From NCBI GenBank assembly GCA_029289325.1, contig JARFTV010000001.1:123727-187726 (forward strand): 64,000 bases of DNA, given 5' to 3'. Source of the DNA: Alphaproteobacteria bacterium (GTDB lineage: Bacteria > Pseudomonadota > Alphaproteobacteria > Rhodobacterales > Rhodobacteraceae). Made by a program: the position numbers and the translations under genes. The notes under the pieces are model-generated. The model was not told the origin of the DNA, made no database searches, and was given only the letters and a program-made list of their open reading frames with translations. This document shows positions 34,039 through 42,360 of the stretch, one piece after another; positions within the stretch are counted from its first letter, which is position 1; the number at the start of each line of letters is the position of its first letter.

Positions 34039-34758
34039 TTAAGGTGCGTCTTGGGACGGGTTCGGGACGGGTTCGCCGCGCCCGCGCAACTGGTCGATGA
34101 ATTGCCGTAACAAGGGTACGCGCCGGGGGCGAAAGCTCTCGTCGGTCAGGGTGATGCGGTCCATCTGCTGCACCTTGAAGCGGCGGAAGTCCTGGCGGAG
34201 GCAACAGAAGGCAAGGCACTGGACCTCGCGATCAAGAAACACCGTGCCCAACGGCCAGATCCGGCGCTGGGTCACCTGACCGTTCAGGTCGCGGTAGCTG
34301 AGGTCCAGCGCCCGTTCCTCCCACGCTGCCTCGCGGAGGAGTTGCAGGTGCGGTGGGGCCGGGCTGCGGGGTTCAAAGCGATAAGACCGCGTCACCGCAT
34401 GGATCGCCTGGCGCTGTACCCGGTCAGGCAGCGTGGCGATGATCTTGGCCTGCGCCTGAGCCGCCGCCCTTGCAAGCGCCGGGTCACCGGCCTGCGTCAC
34501 CTCGGCCAGGCCCAGGACCAGCGCCTCGACCTCGAGCCTGGTGAACATCTGCGGCGGCAGGGCTGGGTCCTCGGTCAGGGTATAGCCCACCCCTGCCTCG
34601 CCATCGATCAGGGCGCCCGCCGCCCTGAGCGCCTGGATGTCGCGGTACAGGGTACGCTCCGATACTCCCGTCTCCTCGGCCAGCCGCGTAGCCGTCACCG
34701 GCTGCGGCAGCATCCGGAAGGCGGTCAGCAGGCGAAAAAGACGGTCGGCCTTGGGCAT
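34039..34758 (-). CDS. YafY-type transcriptional regulator (HTH plus WYL domain)
   Basis: A 239-residue regulator. Residues 1-60 form a winged HTH (RLFRLLTAFRMLPQPVTATRLAEETGVSERTLYRDIQALRAAGALI). A WYL-type ligand domain follows (about 130-215), with ERALDLSYRDLNGQVTQRRIWPLGTVFLDREVQCLAFCCLRQDFRRFKVQQMDRI. It is divergent from the glutathione S-transferase gene, with 69 bases between the starts, so it most likely controls that gene and itself. Confidence 0.93.
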   Translation of the reverse strand: MPKADRLFRLLTAFRMLPQPVTATRLAEETGVSERTLYRDIQALRAAGALIDGEAGVGYTLTEDPALPPQMFTRLEVEALVLGLAEVTQAGDPALARAAAQAQAKIIATLPDRVQRQAIHAVTRSYRFEPRSPAPPHLQLLREAAWEERALDLSYRDLNGQVTQRRIWPLGTVFLDREVQCLAFCCLRQDFRRFKVQQMDRITLTDESFRPRRVPLLRQFIDQLRGRGEPVPNPSQDAP

Positions 34759-34827
34759 CTGATCCTGACAGCTTCTGGCAGGAGAGGAAGCCTAGTCTGA
34801 TCCTATCGACACGCAAAGGAGAAAGAC

Positions 34828-35448
34828 ATGCTGACCCTTTATCATTCCCCCGAAAGCCGCTCCGTGGCGATCCTGTCGCTGATCGAGGAGATGGGCATCC
34901 AGGACTGGGTGACGGTCCGCACCGTGACCATCCCACGCATGGACGGATCGGGCGGATGCGATCCGGCGAACCCGCATCCCGAGGGCAAGGTCCCCGCGCT
35001 GGTGCACGACGGCCACGTCATCACCGAACGCGGCGCGATCATCCTTCACCTCACCAGCCTCTTCCCGGACAGCGGGATGGCTCCACAAGTCGGCAACCCC
35101 GATTGGGGCGTCTTCGCCATGTGGATGAACTGGTATCAGGGCGTGCTGGAACCCGCCTTCATCATGGAGGGTGCGGGCGTCACGCATCCCTGGGTCACGG
35201 CGGCGATCCGGGACCACAAGACAGCGGCGGCGCGGTTGCGCTCGGCGCTGGAGAAGGGGCCGTGGATCATGGGAGATGCCTTCAGCGCCGCCGATATCCT
35301 GCTGCATGGTCCCTATGCCTGGTTCCCGGAGGGCACGCCGGATGATCCCTTGATCCGCGACTGGGTGGAACGCTGCAAGGCCCGCCCTGCCAGCCGAAAA
35401 GTGCGCGAGGAGGACGCGCGCCGAATGGAGTTGCTCCGGGCGGCCTGA
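34828..35448 (+). CDS. Glutathione S-transferase family protein
   Basis: A 206-residue GST: thioredoxin-like N-terminal domain (MLTLYHSPESRSVAILSLIEEMG, with the cis-Pro GKVPALVHDGHVITERGAIILHL) and an all-helical C-terminal domain (WIMGDAFSAADILLHGPYAWF). The Ser/Tyr after LYHSPES is in the position of the catalytic residue. AAGGAGAAAG precedes the ATG. Likely detoxification, under the divergent WYL regulator. Confidence 0.93.
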   Translation: MLTLYHSPESRSVAILSLIEEMGIQDWVTVRTVTIPRMDGSGGCDPANPHPEGKVPALVHDGHVITERGAIILHLTSLFPDSGMAPQVGNPDWGVFAMWMNWYQGVLEPAFIMEGAGVTHPWVTAAIRDHKTAAARLRSALEKGPWIMGDAFSAADILLHGPYAWFPEGTPDDPLIRDWVERCKARPASRKVREEDARRMELLRAA

Positions 35449-35457
35449 GCCTGAGCC

Positions 35458-36327
35458 TCAGCCTGGCGGGCGGCGCGACAGCTGCACCGCCAGGATGCCC
35501 GCCATGGTGATGGCGACACCCAGCATGTCGAGCGGCCGGATCGTCTCGCCCAGCAGGGCGGCGGCGATCGCGACGCCGAAGAACGGGTTGAGGAAGTGGA
35601 ACGTTGCAGCGCGGGTGCTGCCGATGCGGCCTACCAGCGCGAACCAGATCAGCGTCGCGGCAAGGCCGGGGACAAGGATCTGGTAGGCAAAGGCAGCGAG
35701 GAAGGCGGGGGTGACGGTCACCACAAGCGTCTCGGTCAGCCCAGACACCAGCCCCAGCGAGATCGAGCCCACCAGCATCTGAAGCCCCACGACCATGAGA
35801 AGATTCCCACCGGCCGAGGCACCCCGCACCGTCAGCGTCGCCACCGCCAGCGCCAGAGCCCCCCCGATGCAAAGCGCGACACCCATCGGATCGGCCCCCG
35901 CCGTCAGCCGCGTCCCCATGATCAGGCCGACGCCCAAAAGCCCCGCCACCAATCCCAGGATCCCCAGAGCCGGAACCCGCTCCCGGAACACCAGCCAGGA
36001 TAGTGTGGCGGCAATCAGCGGCATCGAGGCGGCGATGATCGCGGCCAGCGAGGCTTCCACCCACTGCATCGCCACGAAGTTCAGCCCCAGATACAACGCG
36101 TTCTGGCACAACCCGAACAGGATCACTGCCCGCGCCTGTGACGGAGCCAGCCGCCAAGTCTGGCCCAACGCCCGGGCGATCACCACGGCCAGCAGACCCG
36201 AGATCAGGAACCGAAGGGATAGCGAGGCCAGGGGCGGCGCATGAGCAACGATCACCCGCGCCGTGGCGAAGGCCGAGGACCACATCGCCGCGAAAGCGGT
36301 GCCAAGCAGGAGCGCGCGCATATCCAT
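35458..36327 (-). CDS. EamA/DMT family transporter
   Basis: A 289-residue protein with ten predicted membrane helices in two EamA repeats (LLLGTAFAAMWSSAFATARVIV; second repeat around PMGVALCIGGALALAVATLTVRG). The start MDMRALLLG is chosen because upstream in-frame sequence is charged and overlaps the VOC gene. EamA proteins usually export metabolites such as amino acids; the substrate is not evident. It follows the VOC gene by 31 bases. Confidence 0.92.
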   Translation of the reverse strand: MDMRALLLGTAFAAMWSSAFATARVIVAHAPPLASLSLRFLISGLLAVVIARALGQTWRLAPSQARAVILFGLCQNALYLGLNFVAMQWVEASLAAIIAASMPLIAATLSWLVFRERVPALGILGLVAGLLGVGLIMGTRLTAGADPMGVALCIGGALALAVATLTVRGASAGGNLLMVVGLQMLVGSISLGLVSGLTETLVVTVTPAFLAAFAYQILVPGLAATLIWFALVGRIGSTRAATFHFLNPFFGVAIAAALLGETIRPLDMLGVAITMAGILAVQLSRRPPG

Positions 36328-36358
36328 CGCGCGGTGGTGCCCGCCCGCACCGGGAAGG

Positions 36359-36718
36359 TCAAGGAGGAGGCTGCCACAGCTCGATCGGCGTCCCCTCGGG
36401 GTCGTGGATGCGGGCGAACCAGCCATAGCTGCCGTCACCGTCCCATTCCTTGCGTGTCTCGACCGCGATCCCCTCTGCACGCAGCCGGACGATCAGCGCG
36501 GCCAGATCATCGACCCGCAGGTTCAGCATCCATTGCTTGTCTGGGGGAAAATAGTCGGTCTCGGCCCTGAAGGGAGAAAAGACTGTCGGACCCGCCTCCT
36601 GCATCCATACAGTTTCGTCGGGTTGAGTGATGCCAAGGTGCCTTTGATACCAGCTTGTCAACTCATCCGGATCGCGGGCGCGGAAGAAGATGCCACCGAT
36701 TCCTGTGACGCGGGCCAT
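36359..36718 (-). CDS. VOC (glyoxalase/bleomycin resistance) family protein
   Basis: A 119-residue single-module VOC protein: VTGIGGIFFRARDPDELTSWYQRHLGI at the start and WFARIHDPEGTPIELWQPP at the end, with the C-terminal metal-type Glu (IELWQP). It probably works as a dimer. Substrate unknown. It is followed by the DMT transporter gene, perhaps co-transcribed, and preceded by the HU gene and its terminator. Confidence 0.92.
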   Translation of the reverse strand: MARVTGIGGIFFRARDPDELTSWYQRHLGITQPDETVWMQEAGPTVFSPFRAETDYFPPDKQWMLNLRVDDLAALIVRLRAEGIAVETRKEWDGDGSYGWFARIHDPEGTPIELWQPPP

Positions 36719-36734
36719 GTGAAGCCTCCAGCAA

Positions 36735-36762
36735 AAAGGGCCGCCCCTTGGGACGACCCTTT
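36735..36762 (-). terminator. Terminator after the HU gene
   Basis: On the minus strand AAAGGGTCGTCCC pairs with GGGCGGCCCTTT around an AAG loop, and a run of T follows. It lies between the HU stop and the VOC gene. Confidence 0.8.
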
Positions 36763-36787
36763 CACAAAACCGTCTGCGGCGACAGGG

Positions 36788-37075
36788 TCAGCCGTTGACC
36801 ACGTCCTTCAGCGCCTTGGCGATGGCGAACTTGACCTGCTTGTCGGCCGCCTTGGTCATCGTCTCGCCGGTGGCGGGGTTGCGGACCTGACGCTCGGGGC
36901 GGGCCTTGCAGGCAACCTTGCCGAGGCCCGGCAGCGTCACGGCACCCCCAGCGGCGACTTCGCGGGCGACGACCGAGGCGATGGCATCCAGAGCAGCACC
37001 GGCAGTCTTCTTGTCACCGCCCATGGCTTCGGCCACTGCGGCCACGAGCTGGGTCTTGGTCATCGGTTTGGACAT
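36788..37075 (-). CDS. hup: HU family DNA-binding protein
   Basis: A 95-residue HU protein: MSKPMTKTQLVAAVAEAMGGDKKTAGAALDAI, GGAVTLPGLGKVACKARPERQVRNPATGETM and the DNA-binding arm residues RNP. It ends AIAKALKDVVNG. Nucleoid organisation, as homodimer or with a second HU/IHF. Monocistronic, with its own terminator. A weak sigma-70-like pair TTGGGT-N17-TAACTT is visible upstream on the minus strand. Confidence 0.96.
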   Translation of the reverse strand: MSKPMTKTQLVAAVAEAMGGDKKTAGAALDAIASVVAREVAAGGAVTLPGLGKVACKARPERQVRNPATGETMTKAADKQVKFAIAKALKDVVNG

Positions 37076-37239
37076 CTGATCATCCTTCGTTTGTTATTTG
37101 CGCAAGTTATTGGCTTGACTGCGCCCACCCAACGGCAGGCAGCCATCCCCAAGCGAGGCCACGGCCCAAACACACAGTTTCCCGGCCGAAATCAAGCCCT
37201 GAACGGCGAAAACCACTGATTCCGCGGATTTTCACCACG

Positions 37240-38718
37240 TCAGAGGAAGGCCGTTTCCTCAAAGCTGCGAAGTTTCCGGCTGTGAAGCCGCGAGATCGGC
37301 GTCTCGCGGATCCGCTCCATCGCGCGGATACCGATCTGCAGGTGGCGGCTAACCTGGGTCTTGTAAAAGTCGCTCGCCATGCCGGGCAGCTTAAGCTCGC
37401 CATGAAGCGGCTTGTCGCTGACGCAGAGCAGCGTGCCATAGGGCACCCGGAAGCGGAACCCGTTGGCCGCGATCGTCGCGCTTTCCATGTCCAGCGCCAC
37501 CGCGCGGGACTGCGACAGGCGGCGCACGGGGCCGGACTGGTCGCGCAGCTCCCAGTTGCGGTTGTCGATCGTGGCGACGGTCCCGGTCCGCATGATCCGC
37601 TTCAGCTCATAGCCTTCCAGCTGGGTGACCTCCTCGACCGCATCCTCCAGCGCGATCTGGATCTCGGCCAGGGCGGGGATCGGAACCCAGAGCGGCAGAT
37701 CATCGTCCAGCACGTGATCCTCGCGCAAATAGGCATGGGCCAGCACGAAGTCGCCCAGCGACTGGCTGTTCCGCAGCCCGGCGCAATGGCCGACCATCAG
37801 CCAGGCATGTGGGCGCAGCACGGCGATATGGTCGGTCGCCGTCTTCGCATTGGATGGCCCCACCCCGATGTTGACCAGGGTGATCCCCTGCCCGTCCGAC
37901 CGCTTGAGGTGATAGGTCGGCATCTGCGGCATCTTCGCCACCGGCTGGATCACCTCGTCCGCTGTAGTGATCACCTGATTTCCGGTGGCGACAAAAGCCG
38001 TATAGCCGCTGGCCGGATCGGCAAGCATTGCGCGGGCATACGCCTCGAACTCGTCGACATAGAACTGGTAGTTGGTGAACAGCACATGGTTCTGGAAATG
38101 CGTCGGATCGGTCGCGGTGTAATGCGCCAGCCGCGCCAGGCTGTAATCCACTCGCTGCGCCGTGAACGGCGCCAGCGGCGCCGAGCCGTCGGGATAGCGG
38201 GTCAGGACACCATTCACGATATCGTCGTTGGTCGTCGCGAGGTCCGGCACGTCAAAGACGTCGCGCAGGCTGAAATCCATCACCCCCTCCTGCGGCACCG
38301 CGACTCCGGCCTGGCCGACCGCGAAATGGATGGGAATCGGCGTGTCAGAGGCACCCACCTCGACCGGAACGCCGTGATTCTGGATCAGAAGCTCGATCTG
38401 CTGGATCAGATAGTTGCGGAACAGGTCCGGCCGCGTGACGGTCGTGGCATAGGTCCCGGGGCTGGAGACATGGCCAAAGGAAAGCCGCGAGTCGACCTTG
38501 TCGAAGCTCGAGACCGTGATCCGCAACTCAGGATAGAAGGCGCGGATCCGACGGCCGGGGTTGCCCTGCGCAATGGTGCGCGAAAAGGCGTCGGACAGGA
38601 AATCTGTCGCCTCGGCATAAAGCACCTGCAACAGGTCGACGGCAGCGGCGGCGTCGGTAAAGGTCTGGTGCGGCCGAGGCTCGGGGCGCAGCATGGAAGT
38701 GATCGGATCGTCCTGCAT
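37240..38718 (-). CDS. amn: AMP nucleosidase
   Basis: A 492-residue enzyme that hydrolyses AMP to adenine and ribose 5-phosphate, balancing the adenylate pool. The N-terminal AMP nucleosidase domain precedes a nucleoside phosphorylase-like C-terminal domain (ITLVNIGVGPSNAKTATDHIAVLRPHAWLMVGHCAGLRNSQSLGDFVLAHAYLREDHVLDDDLPLWVPIPALAEIQ). ALDMESATIAANGFRFRVPYGTLLCVSDKPLHGELK holds the conserved ME pair. Start at MQDDPITS; upstream sequence overlaps the divergent SDR gene. Confidence 0.95.
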   Translation of the reverse strand: MQDDPITSMLRPEPRPHQTFTDAAAAVDLLQVLYAEATDFLSDAFSRTIAQGNPGRRIRAFYPELRITVSSFDKVDSRLSFGHVSSPGTYATTVTRPDLFRNYLIQQIELLIQNHGVPVEVGASDTPIPIHFAVGQAGVAVPQEGVMDFSLRDVFDVPDLATTNDDIVNGVLTRYPDGSAPLAPFTAQRVDYSLARLAHYTATDPTHFQNHVLFTNYQFYVDEFEAYARAMLADPASGYTAFVATGNQVITTADEVIQPVAKMPQMPTYHLKRSDGQGITLVNIGVGPSNAKTATDHIAVLRPHAWLMVGHCAGLRNSQSLGDFVLAHAYLREDHVLDDDLPLWVPIPALAEIQIALEDAVEEVTQLEGYELKRIMRTGTVATIDNRNWELRDQSGPVRRLSQSRAVALDMESATIAANGFRFRVPYGTLLCVSDKPLHGELKLPGMASDFYKTQVSRHLQIGIRAMERIRETPISRLHSRKLRSFEETAFL

Positions 38719-38827
38719 CTTCGGTCCTGAAACTGATCCGCCATATAAGCCGAAAGCCGGACGCTTTCGCAAGTGAAGCCATTGTAACGCCCTTGCGCCC
38801 GACCGGCCGCGCCCCGATAGTCGCGCC

Positions 38828-39670
38828 ATGTCGACGCTCCTCTCCCTTGGCCACGGCTACTCCGCCCGCGCCCTCGCCCGGCGGCTGATCCCGCAGGGTT
38901 GGCGCATCATCGGCACCACCCGTTCCGCCGCCAAGGCCAAGGCCTTCCGGGACGAGGGGGTCGAGCCCCTTCTCTGGCCAGGCGACCTTGCCCCCGCTCT
39001 GGCCGAGGCGACCCATATCCTCTGCTCCGCCGCACCCGATGCCGGGGGCGACCCTTTCCTCCAGGCAGTTCCCGAAATCGCAGGCGCCAAGGCGCAATGG
39101 GTCGGCTACCTGTCCACCACCGGGGTCTATGGCGACCATCAGGGGGACTGGGTTGATGAAACAACCCCTCTCACCCCGCAATCCGAACGCGGCCGCCAGC
39201 GGGTCGTCGCCGAAGAGCAATGGCGCGCCACCGGGTTGCCGGTCCACATCTTCCGTCTGGCCGGCATCTATGGTCCCGGCCGTGGTCCGTTCGAGAAGGT
39301 GCGCGACGGCACCGCCCGGCGGATCATCAAACCGAACCAAGTGTTCAGCCGTATCCATGTCGCCGACATCGCCCAGGTGCTGGAAGCCTCGATCCGACAT
39401 CCCAACCCCGGCGCCGCCTACAACGTCTGCGATGACAACCCCTGCCCCCCGCAGGAAGTGATCGGCTACGCCGCCCGGCTGCTGGGGCTGCCCGAACCTC
39501 CGGCCGTTCCGTTCGAGGTCGTGGCCCCCACGATGACCCCGATGGCGCTGGGGTTCTATCAGGAGTCAAAGCGCGTCAGGAACGACCGCATCAAGGATGA
39601 ACTTGGGGTCCGGCTCCTGTATCCCGACTACCCGGAAGGTCTGGCCGCGCTGTTGCGCGACGAATCCTGA
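38828..39670 (+). CDS. YeeZ-like SDR family oxidoreductase/epimerase
   Basis: A 280-residue atypical short-chain dehydrogenase with an N-terminal nucleotide motif LLSLGHGYSARALARRLIPQGW, STTGVYGDHQGDWVDE and IFRLAGIYGPGRGPFEKVRDGTARRI. This matches the YeeZ/SDR5-like group, whose reaction is unknown. It is divergent from amn with 109 bases between the starts. Its last 80 bases overlap the convergent ROK regulator gene. Confidence 0.9.
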   Translation: MSTLLSLGHGYSARALARRLIPQGWRIIGTTRSAAKAKAFRDEGVEPLLWPGDLAPALAEATHILCSAAPDAGGDPFLQAVPEIAGAKAQWVGYLSTTGVYGDHQGDWVDETTPLTPQSERGRQRVVAEEQWRATGLPVHIFRLAGIYGPGRGPFEKVRDGTARRIIKPNQVFSRIHVADIAQVLEASIRHPNPGAAYNVCDDNPCPPQEVIGYAARLLGLPEPPAVPFEVVAPTMTPMALGFYQESKRVRNDRIKDELGVRLLYPDYPEGLAALLRDES

Positions 39671-40973
39671 CAATCTGCCTAAAATTGCCCCTTCTCTTCT
39701 GCGCGGCAATCTCGCGCGATTGCGGTGCCAGGATCGCCTCGCTGACCGCAGAAAGCGCCAGCGCCGCCGCGCCATGCGCCCACAGAAGATCCCCCCAGGC
39801 ATGGATCTCGATCGGAGGTCTCGGGCGGCCCGTGTTGATCGCCAGATTGTCCATCTCGTCCAACGTTTCCGACGCATAGAGATAGTCGTAGCGCATCCGC
39901 TCACCCGAAAGGATGATCAGCGCCGGGTCGAACAGGTTGACCACATTCGCCAGCCCCACCGCCAGATATCGTCCGGCCCGGCGGAAGATCGACTTCGCCG
40001 TGGCGTTCCCTGCCTTCGCATGGTCGTAAAGGCTCTCCAGCAGGACATTGATCGGCTGGCTTTCCTTGTGGCCCCAGTTCAGGGCCGTCGTCGCCTCGCG
40101 CGCCAGAGCGTAGTCGGCGATATAGGCCTCCAGACAGCCCCGCTGCCCGCAGCGGCACAGCGCGCCGTCAAGCTGCACCTTGGTATGTCCAAGTTCCATC
40201 CCGACCCGCTGTGCGCCGCGATAGATGCGGTGGTTCATCACGAAGCCCATGCCGACGCCATGCTCGATGGTCACGACCGCGAAATCCGACAGGCTCCGCC
40301 CCGCGCCGAACCAGAGTTCCGCCAGCGCCACCAGGTTCGCGTCATTGTCGATCGTCACCGGCAGCCCAAGCCGCGCACCAGCCGCCGCCGCGAGTGAGAC
40401 CGACCGATCCGCAAGGACCGAGGACCACAACACCGTCCCCTCGGCGCTGTCGACGAAGCCCGGCACCCCGATCCCCACCGCCGACAGTGCGCTCCGCTCC
40501 AGCCCCGCCTTGCCGCAGACCCGGTCCAGCAGCGCCTCGATCGCATCCAGGATCTCGGTGACCGACATGGACCCCGGCCGACGCGGGATCACGTCATCGG
40601 CGATGAGGTTTCCTGCGAAATCGACCACCACTGCCGTATGCTCGCGGTCCGACAGCTTCATCCCCGCCACGCGATGCGCATCGGCGCGCACGCCCAGCGC
40701 CACGGCCGGGCGGCCCCGCCCCGGCTCACCATCGCGCTGCGCCGCGACTTCCGCGATCAAACCCGCCTCGATTAGCTCTGAAGTGATCGTGGTGACCGAG
40801 GCCGGGCTGACCCCCAGCTCCTTGGCCACCTGCACCCGGGGGATCAGGCCCGCAGCCCGGACACGTTCGAACACCTGCTGGCGGAGCGGTCGCTGCGTCT
40901 CGATCAGCGGCGGGATCAGGGGCCCGACGCCCTTCTGCTCTCCGGGTTCGGCCCGGATCGTCTTCGGCGGCAT
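39591..40973 (-). CDS. xylR: ROK-family transcriptional repressor of xylose genes
   Basis: A 460-residue ROK regulator. The N-terminal winged helix is RVQVAKELGVSPASVTTITSELIEAGLI. The ROK sugar-kinase-like part contains HGVGMGFVMNHRIYRGAQRVGMELGHTKVQLDGALCRCGQRGCLEAYIADYAL with the zinc motif CRCGQRGCLE. The start MPPKTIRAEPGEQ is chosen by family length; a longer frame runs into the intergenic region. It is divergent from the xylF genes and likely represses them in the absence of xylose. The C-terminal 25 residues are basic and run antisense into the SDR gene. Confidence 0.88.
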   Translation of the reverse strand: MPPKTIRAEPGEQKGVGPLIPPLIETQRPLRQQVFERVRAAGLIPRVQVAKELGVSPASVTTITSELIEAGLIAEVAAQRDGEPGRGRPAVALGVRADAHRVAGMKLSDREHTAVVVDFAGNLIADDVIPRRPGSMSVTEILDAIEALLDRVCGKAGLERSALSAVGIGVPGFVDSAEGTVLWSSVLADRSVSLAAAAGARLGLPVTIDNDANLVALAELWFGAGRSLSDFAVVTIEHGVGMGFVMNHRIYRGAQRVGMELGHTKVQLDGALCRCGQRGCLEAYIADYALAREATTALNWGHKESQPINVLLESLYDHAKAGNATAKSIFRRAGRYLAVGLANVVNLFDPALIILSGERMRYDYLYASETLDEMDNLAINTGRPRPPIEIHAWGDLLWAHGAAALALSAVSEAILAPQSREIAAQKRRGNFRQIVRIRRATARPDLPGSRDTGAGPQVHP

Positions 40974-41093
40974 TTCTTTGCTTCCCGAATTAAAGTGCCG
41001 GTGCAACTCGCGTCCACCTGCCCCAAGATTGCCGCAAACGGCTGGAATCATCCGCTGGACGGCGGCCGACCCAGCTTTGACCAGCGGGTTTTC

Positions 41094-41112
41094 TTTGACA
41101 ACTGAAATTGTC
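41094..41112 (+). promoter_or_regulatory. Xylose operator/promoter element 1
   Basis: TTTGACAACTGAAATTGTC contains an inverted repeat GACAA-N6-TTGTC and a TTGACA-type -35. The first 16 bases recur exactly ahead of the second binding-protein gene. It lies between xylR and the first xylF-like gene, so it is a candidate ROK operator. Confidence 0.6.
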
Positions 41113-41182
41113 GCCGCGACGATGGAAAGCCCCGGCAGCTTGCGCCGGGCCGGCAGGACGCCGGGATGAGAAGGGGAAAGTA

Positions 41183-42211
41183 ATGGTGCGGAAAGCAATC
41201 CTTGCGGCCGTTCTGCTTGCGGCGAATCTCGGATCGGCCGCCTTGGCGGATGGCCTGCGGATCGGCGTTTCCTGGGCCAACTTCCAGGAAGAACGCTGGA
41301 AATTCGACGCGGCGGCCATGCGCTCGGCCATCCAGCGGGCCGGAAACACCTATGTCACGACCAATGCCGAAGGCTCGGCCGAAAAGCAGCTGGACGACAT
41401 CAACAAGATGATCACCCAGGGCATCGACGCCCTCGTGATCCATCCCGTCGACAAGGAGGCCGTGGGTCAGGCCGTGGAATGGGCTGCGGCGGCCAATATC
41501 CCGGTCATCGCCTATGACCGCCTGATCGAGGATCCGCGCGTCTTCTACCTGACCTTCGACAACGTCGGCGTGGGCCGGATCATCGCCGCAACCGTCCGGC
41601 AGGCCCGACCCGAAGGCAATTATGTGATCATCAAGGGTGATCCGGGCGATGCAAACTCCGGTTTCCTGCGGCAGGGCATGGAAGAGGTCATCGGTGCGGC
41701 CGTCGCGGGCGGGACGATCAGGATCGTGGGCGAGGTCAATATAGACGGCTGGAATCCCGACGGGGCGCGGAGCGCGATGGAGCAGATCCTCCGCGAAACC
41801 GGCAATGCGGTGGATGCGGTGCTGGCCCAGAATGACGGCATGGCCGGCGGCGTAGCCGAGGCGCTGGCTGCGCAGGGCCTGAACGTGCCGCTGGGCGGTC
41901 AGGATGGCGACCCGGCCGCGATCAACCGCGTGGCACGGGGAACGCAGACCGTCTCGGTCTGGAAGAACAACCTCGAGCTTGGCAAGGCCGCAGGCAGGAT
42001 CGCCGGGCTGCTGGCCGCGGGCACTCCGATGAGCAGGGTGCCGGACGTGGTCAAGTTCAGCGACGGCGAGAAGGGGATCGAAATGAGCGCGATCCTGCTG
42101 CAGCCCACCGCGATCACCCGGGACACGGTCTATATGGCGATCGACGCCGACCATATCTCGCAGAAGGTGGCCTGTGCAGGCGCCCAGCCGGGCGTGCGCG
42201 GCTGCAACTGA
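41183..42211 (+). CDS. XylF-like sugar ABC transporter substrate-binding protein (copy 1)
   Basis: A 342-residue periplasmic binding protein with a Sec signal (MVRKAILAAVLLAANLGSAALA). The mature part IGVSWANFQEERWKFDAAAMRSAI, VIAYDRLIEDPRVFYLTFDNVGVG and LSQ-like LAQNDGMAGGVAEAL matches D-xylose-binding XylF. It closely resembles the next gene along its whole length, indicating a tandem duplication. AAGGGGAAAG precedes the ATG. A strong terminator hairpin follows at once, so it may be expressed separately from the rest. Confidence 0.9.
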   Translation: MVRKAILAAVLLAANLGSAALADGLRIGVSWANFQEERWKFDAAAMRSAIQRAGNTYVTTNAEGSAEKQLDDINKMITQGIDALVIHPVDKEAVGQAVEWAAAANIPVIAYDRLIEDPRVFYLTFDNVGVGRIIAATVRQARPEGNYVIIKGDPGDANSGFLRQGMEEVIGAAVAGGTIRIVGEVNIDGWNPDGARSAMEQILRETGNAVDAVLAQNDGMAGGVAEALAAQGLNVPLGGQDGDPAAINRVARGTQTVSVWKNNLELGKAAGRIAGLLAAGTPMSRVPDVVKFSDGEKGIEMSAILLQPTAITRDTVYMAIDADHISQKVACAGAQPGVRGCN

Positions 42212-42227
42212 CTCCTTGAGACAGGGG

Positions 42228-42263
42228 GCGGGGCACCCGGTTTCGGGCTGCCCCGCTTTTTTT
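42228..42263 (+). terminator. Terminator between the two xylF-like genes
   Basis: GCGGGGCA (42228-42235) pairs with TGCCCCGC (42249-42256), an inner CCCG/CGGG helix tops it, and seven T residues follow. A textbook intrinsic terminator, directly before the second operator element. Confidence 0.85.
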
Positions 42264-42265
42264 AT

Positions 42266-42281
42266 TTTGACAACTGAAATT
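42266..42281 (+). promoter_or_regulatory. Xylose operator/promoter element 2
   Basis: TTTGACAACTGAAATT repeats the first 16 bases of element 1 exactly, but the right half of the inverted repeat continues as ATTGCGG instead of GTC. It lies 80 bases before the second xylF-like gene and immediately after a terminator, so it is the probable promoter/operator for xylF copy 2 and the downstream genes. Confidence 0.6.
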
Positions 42282-42360
42282 ATTGCGGTCAACGTTTGCG
42301 CGTCCAGGCGAATCTGCCGGTCCGGCCAAACGCTGGCCGATATCCATAGGGAGGATACAT

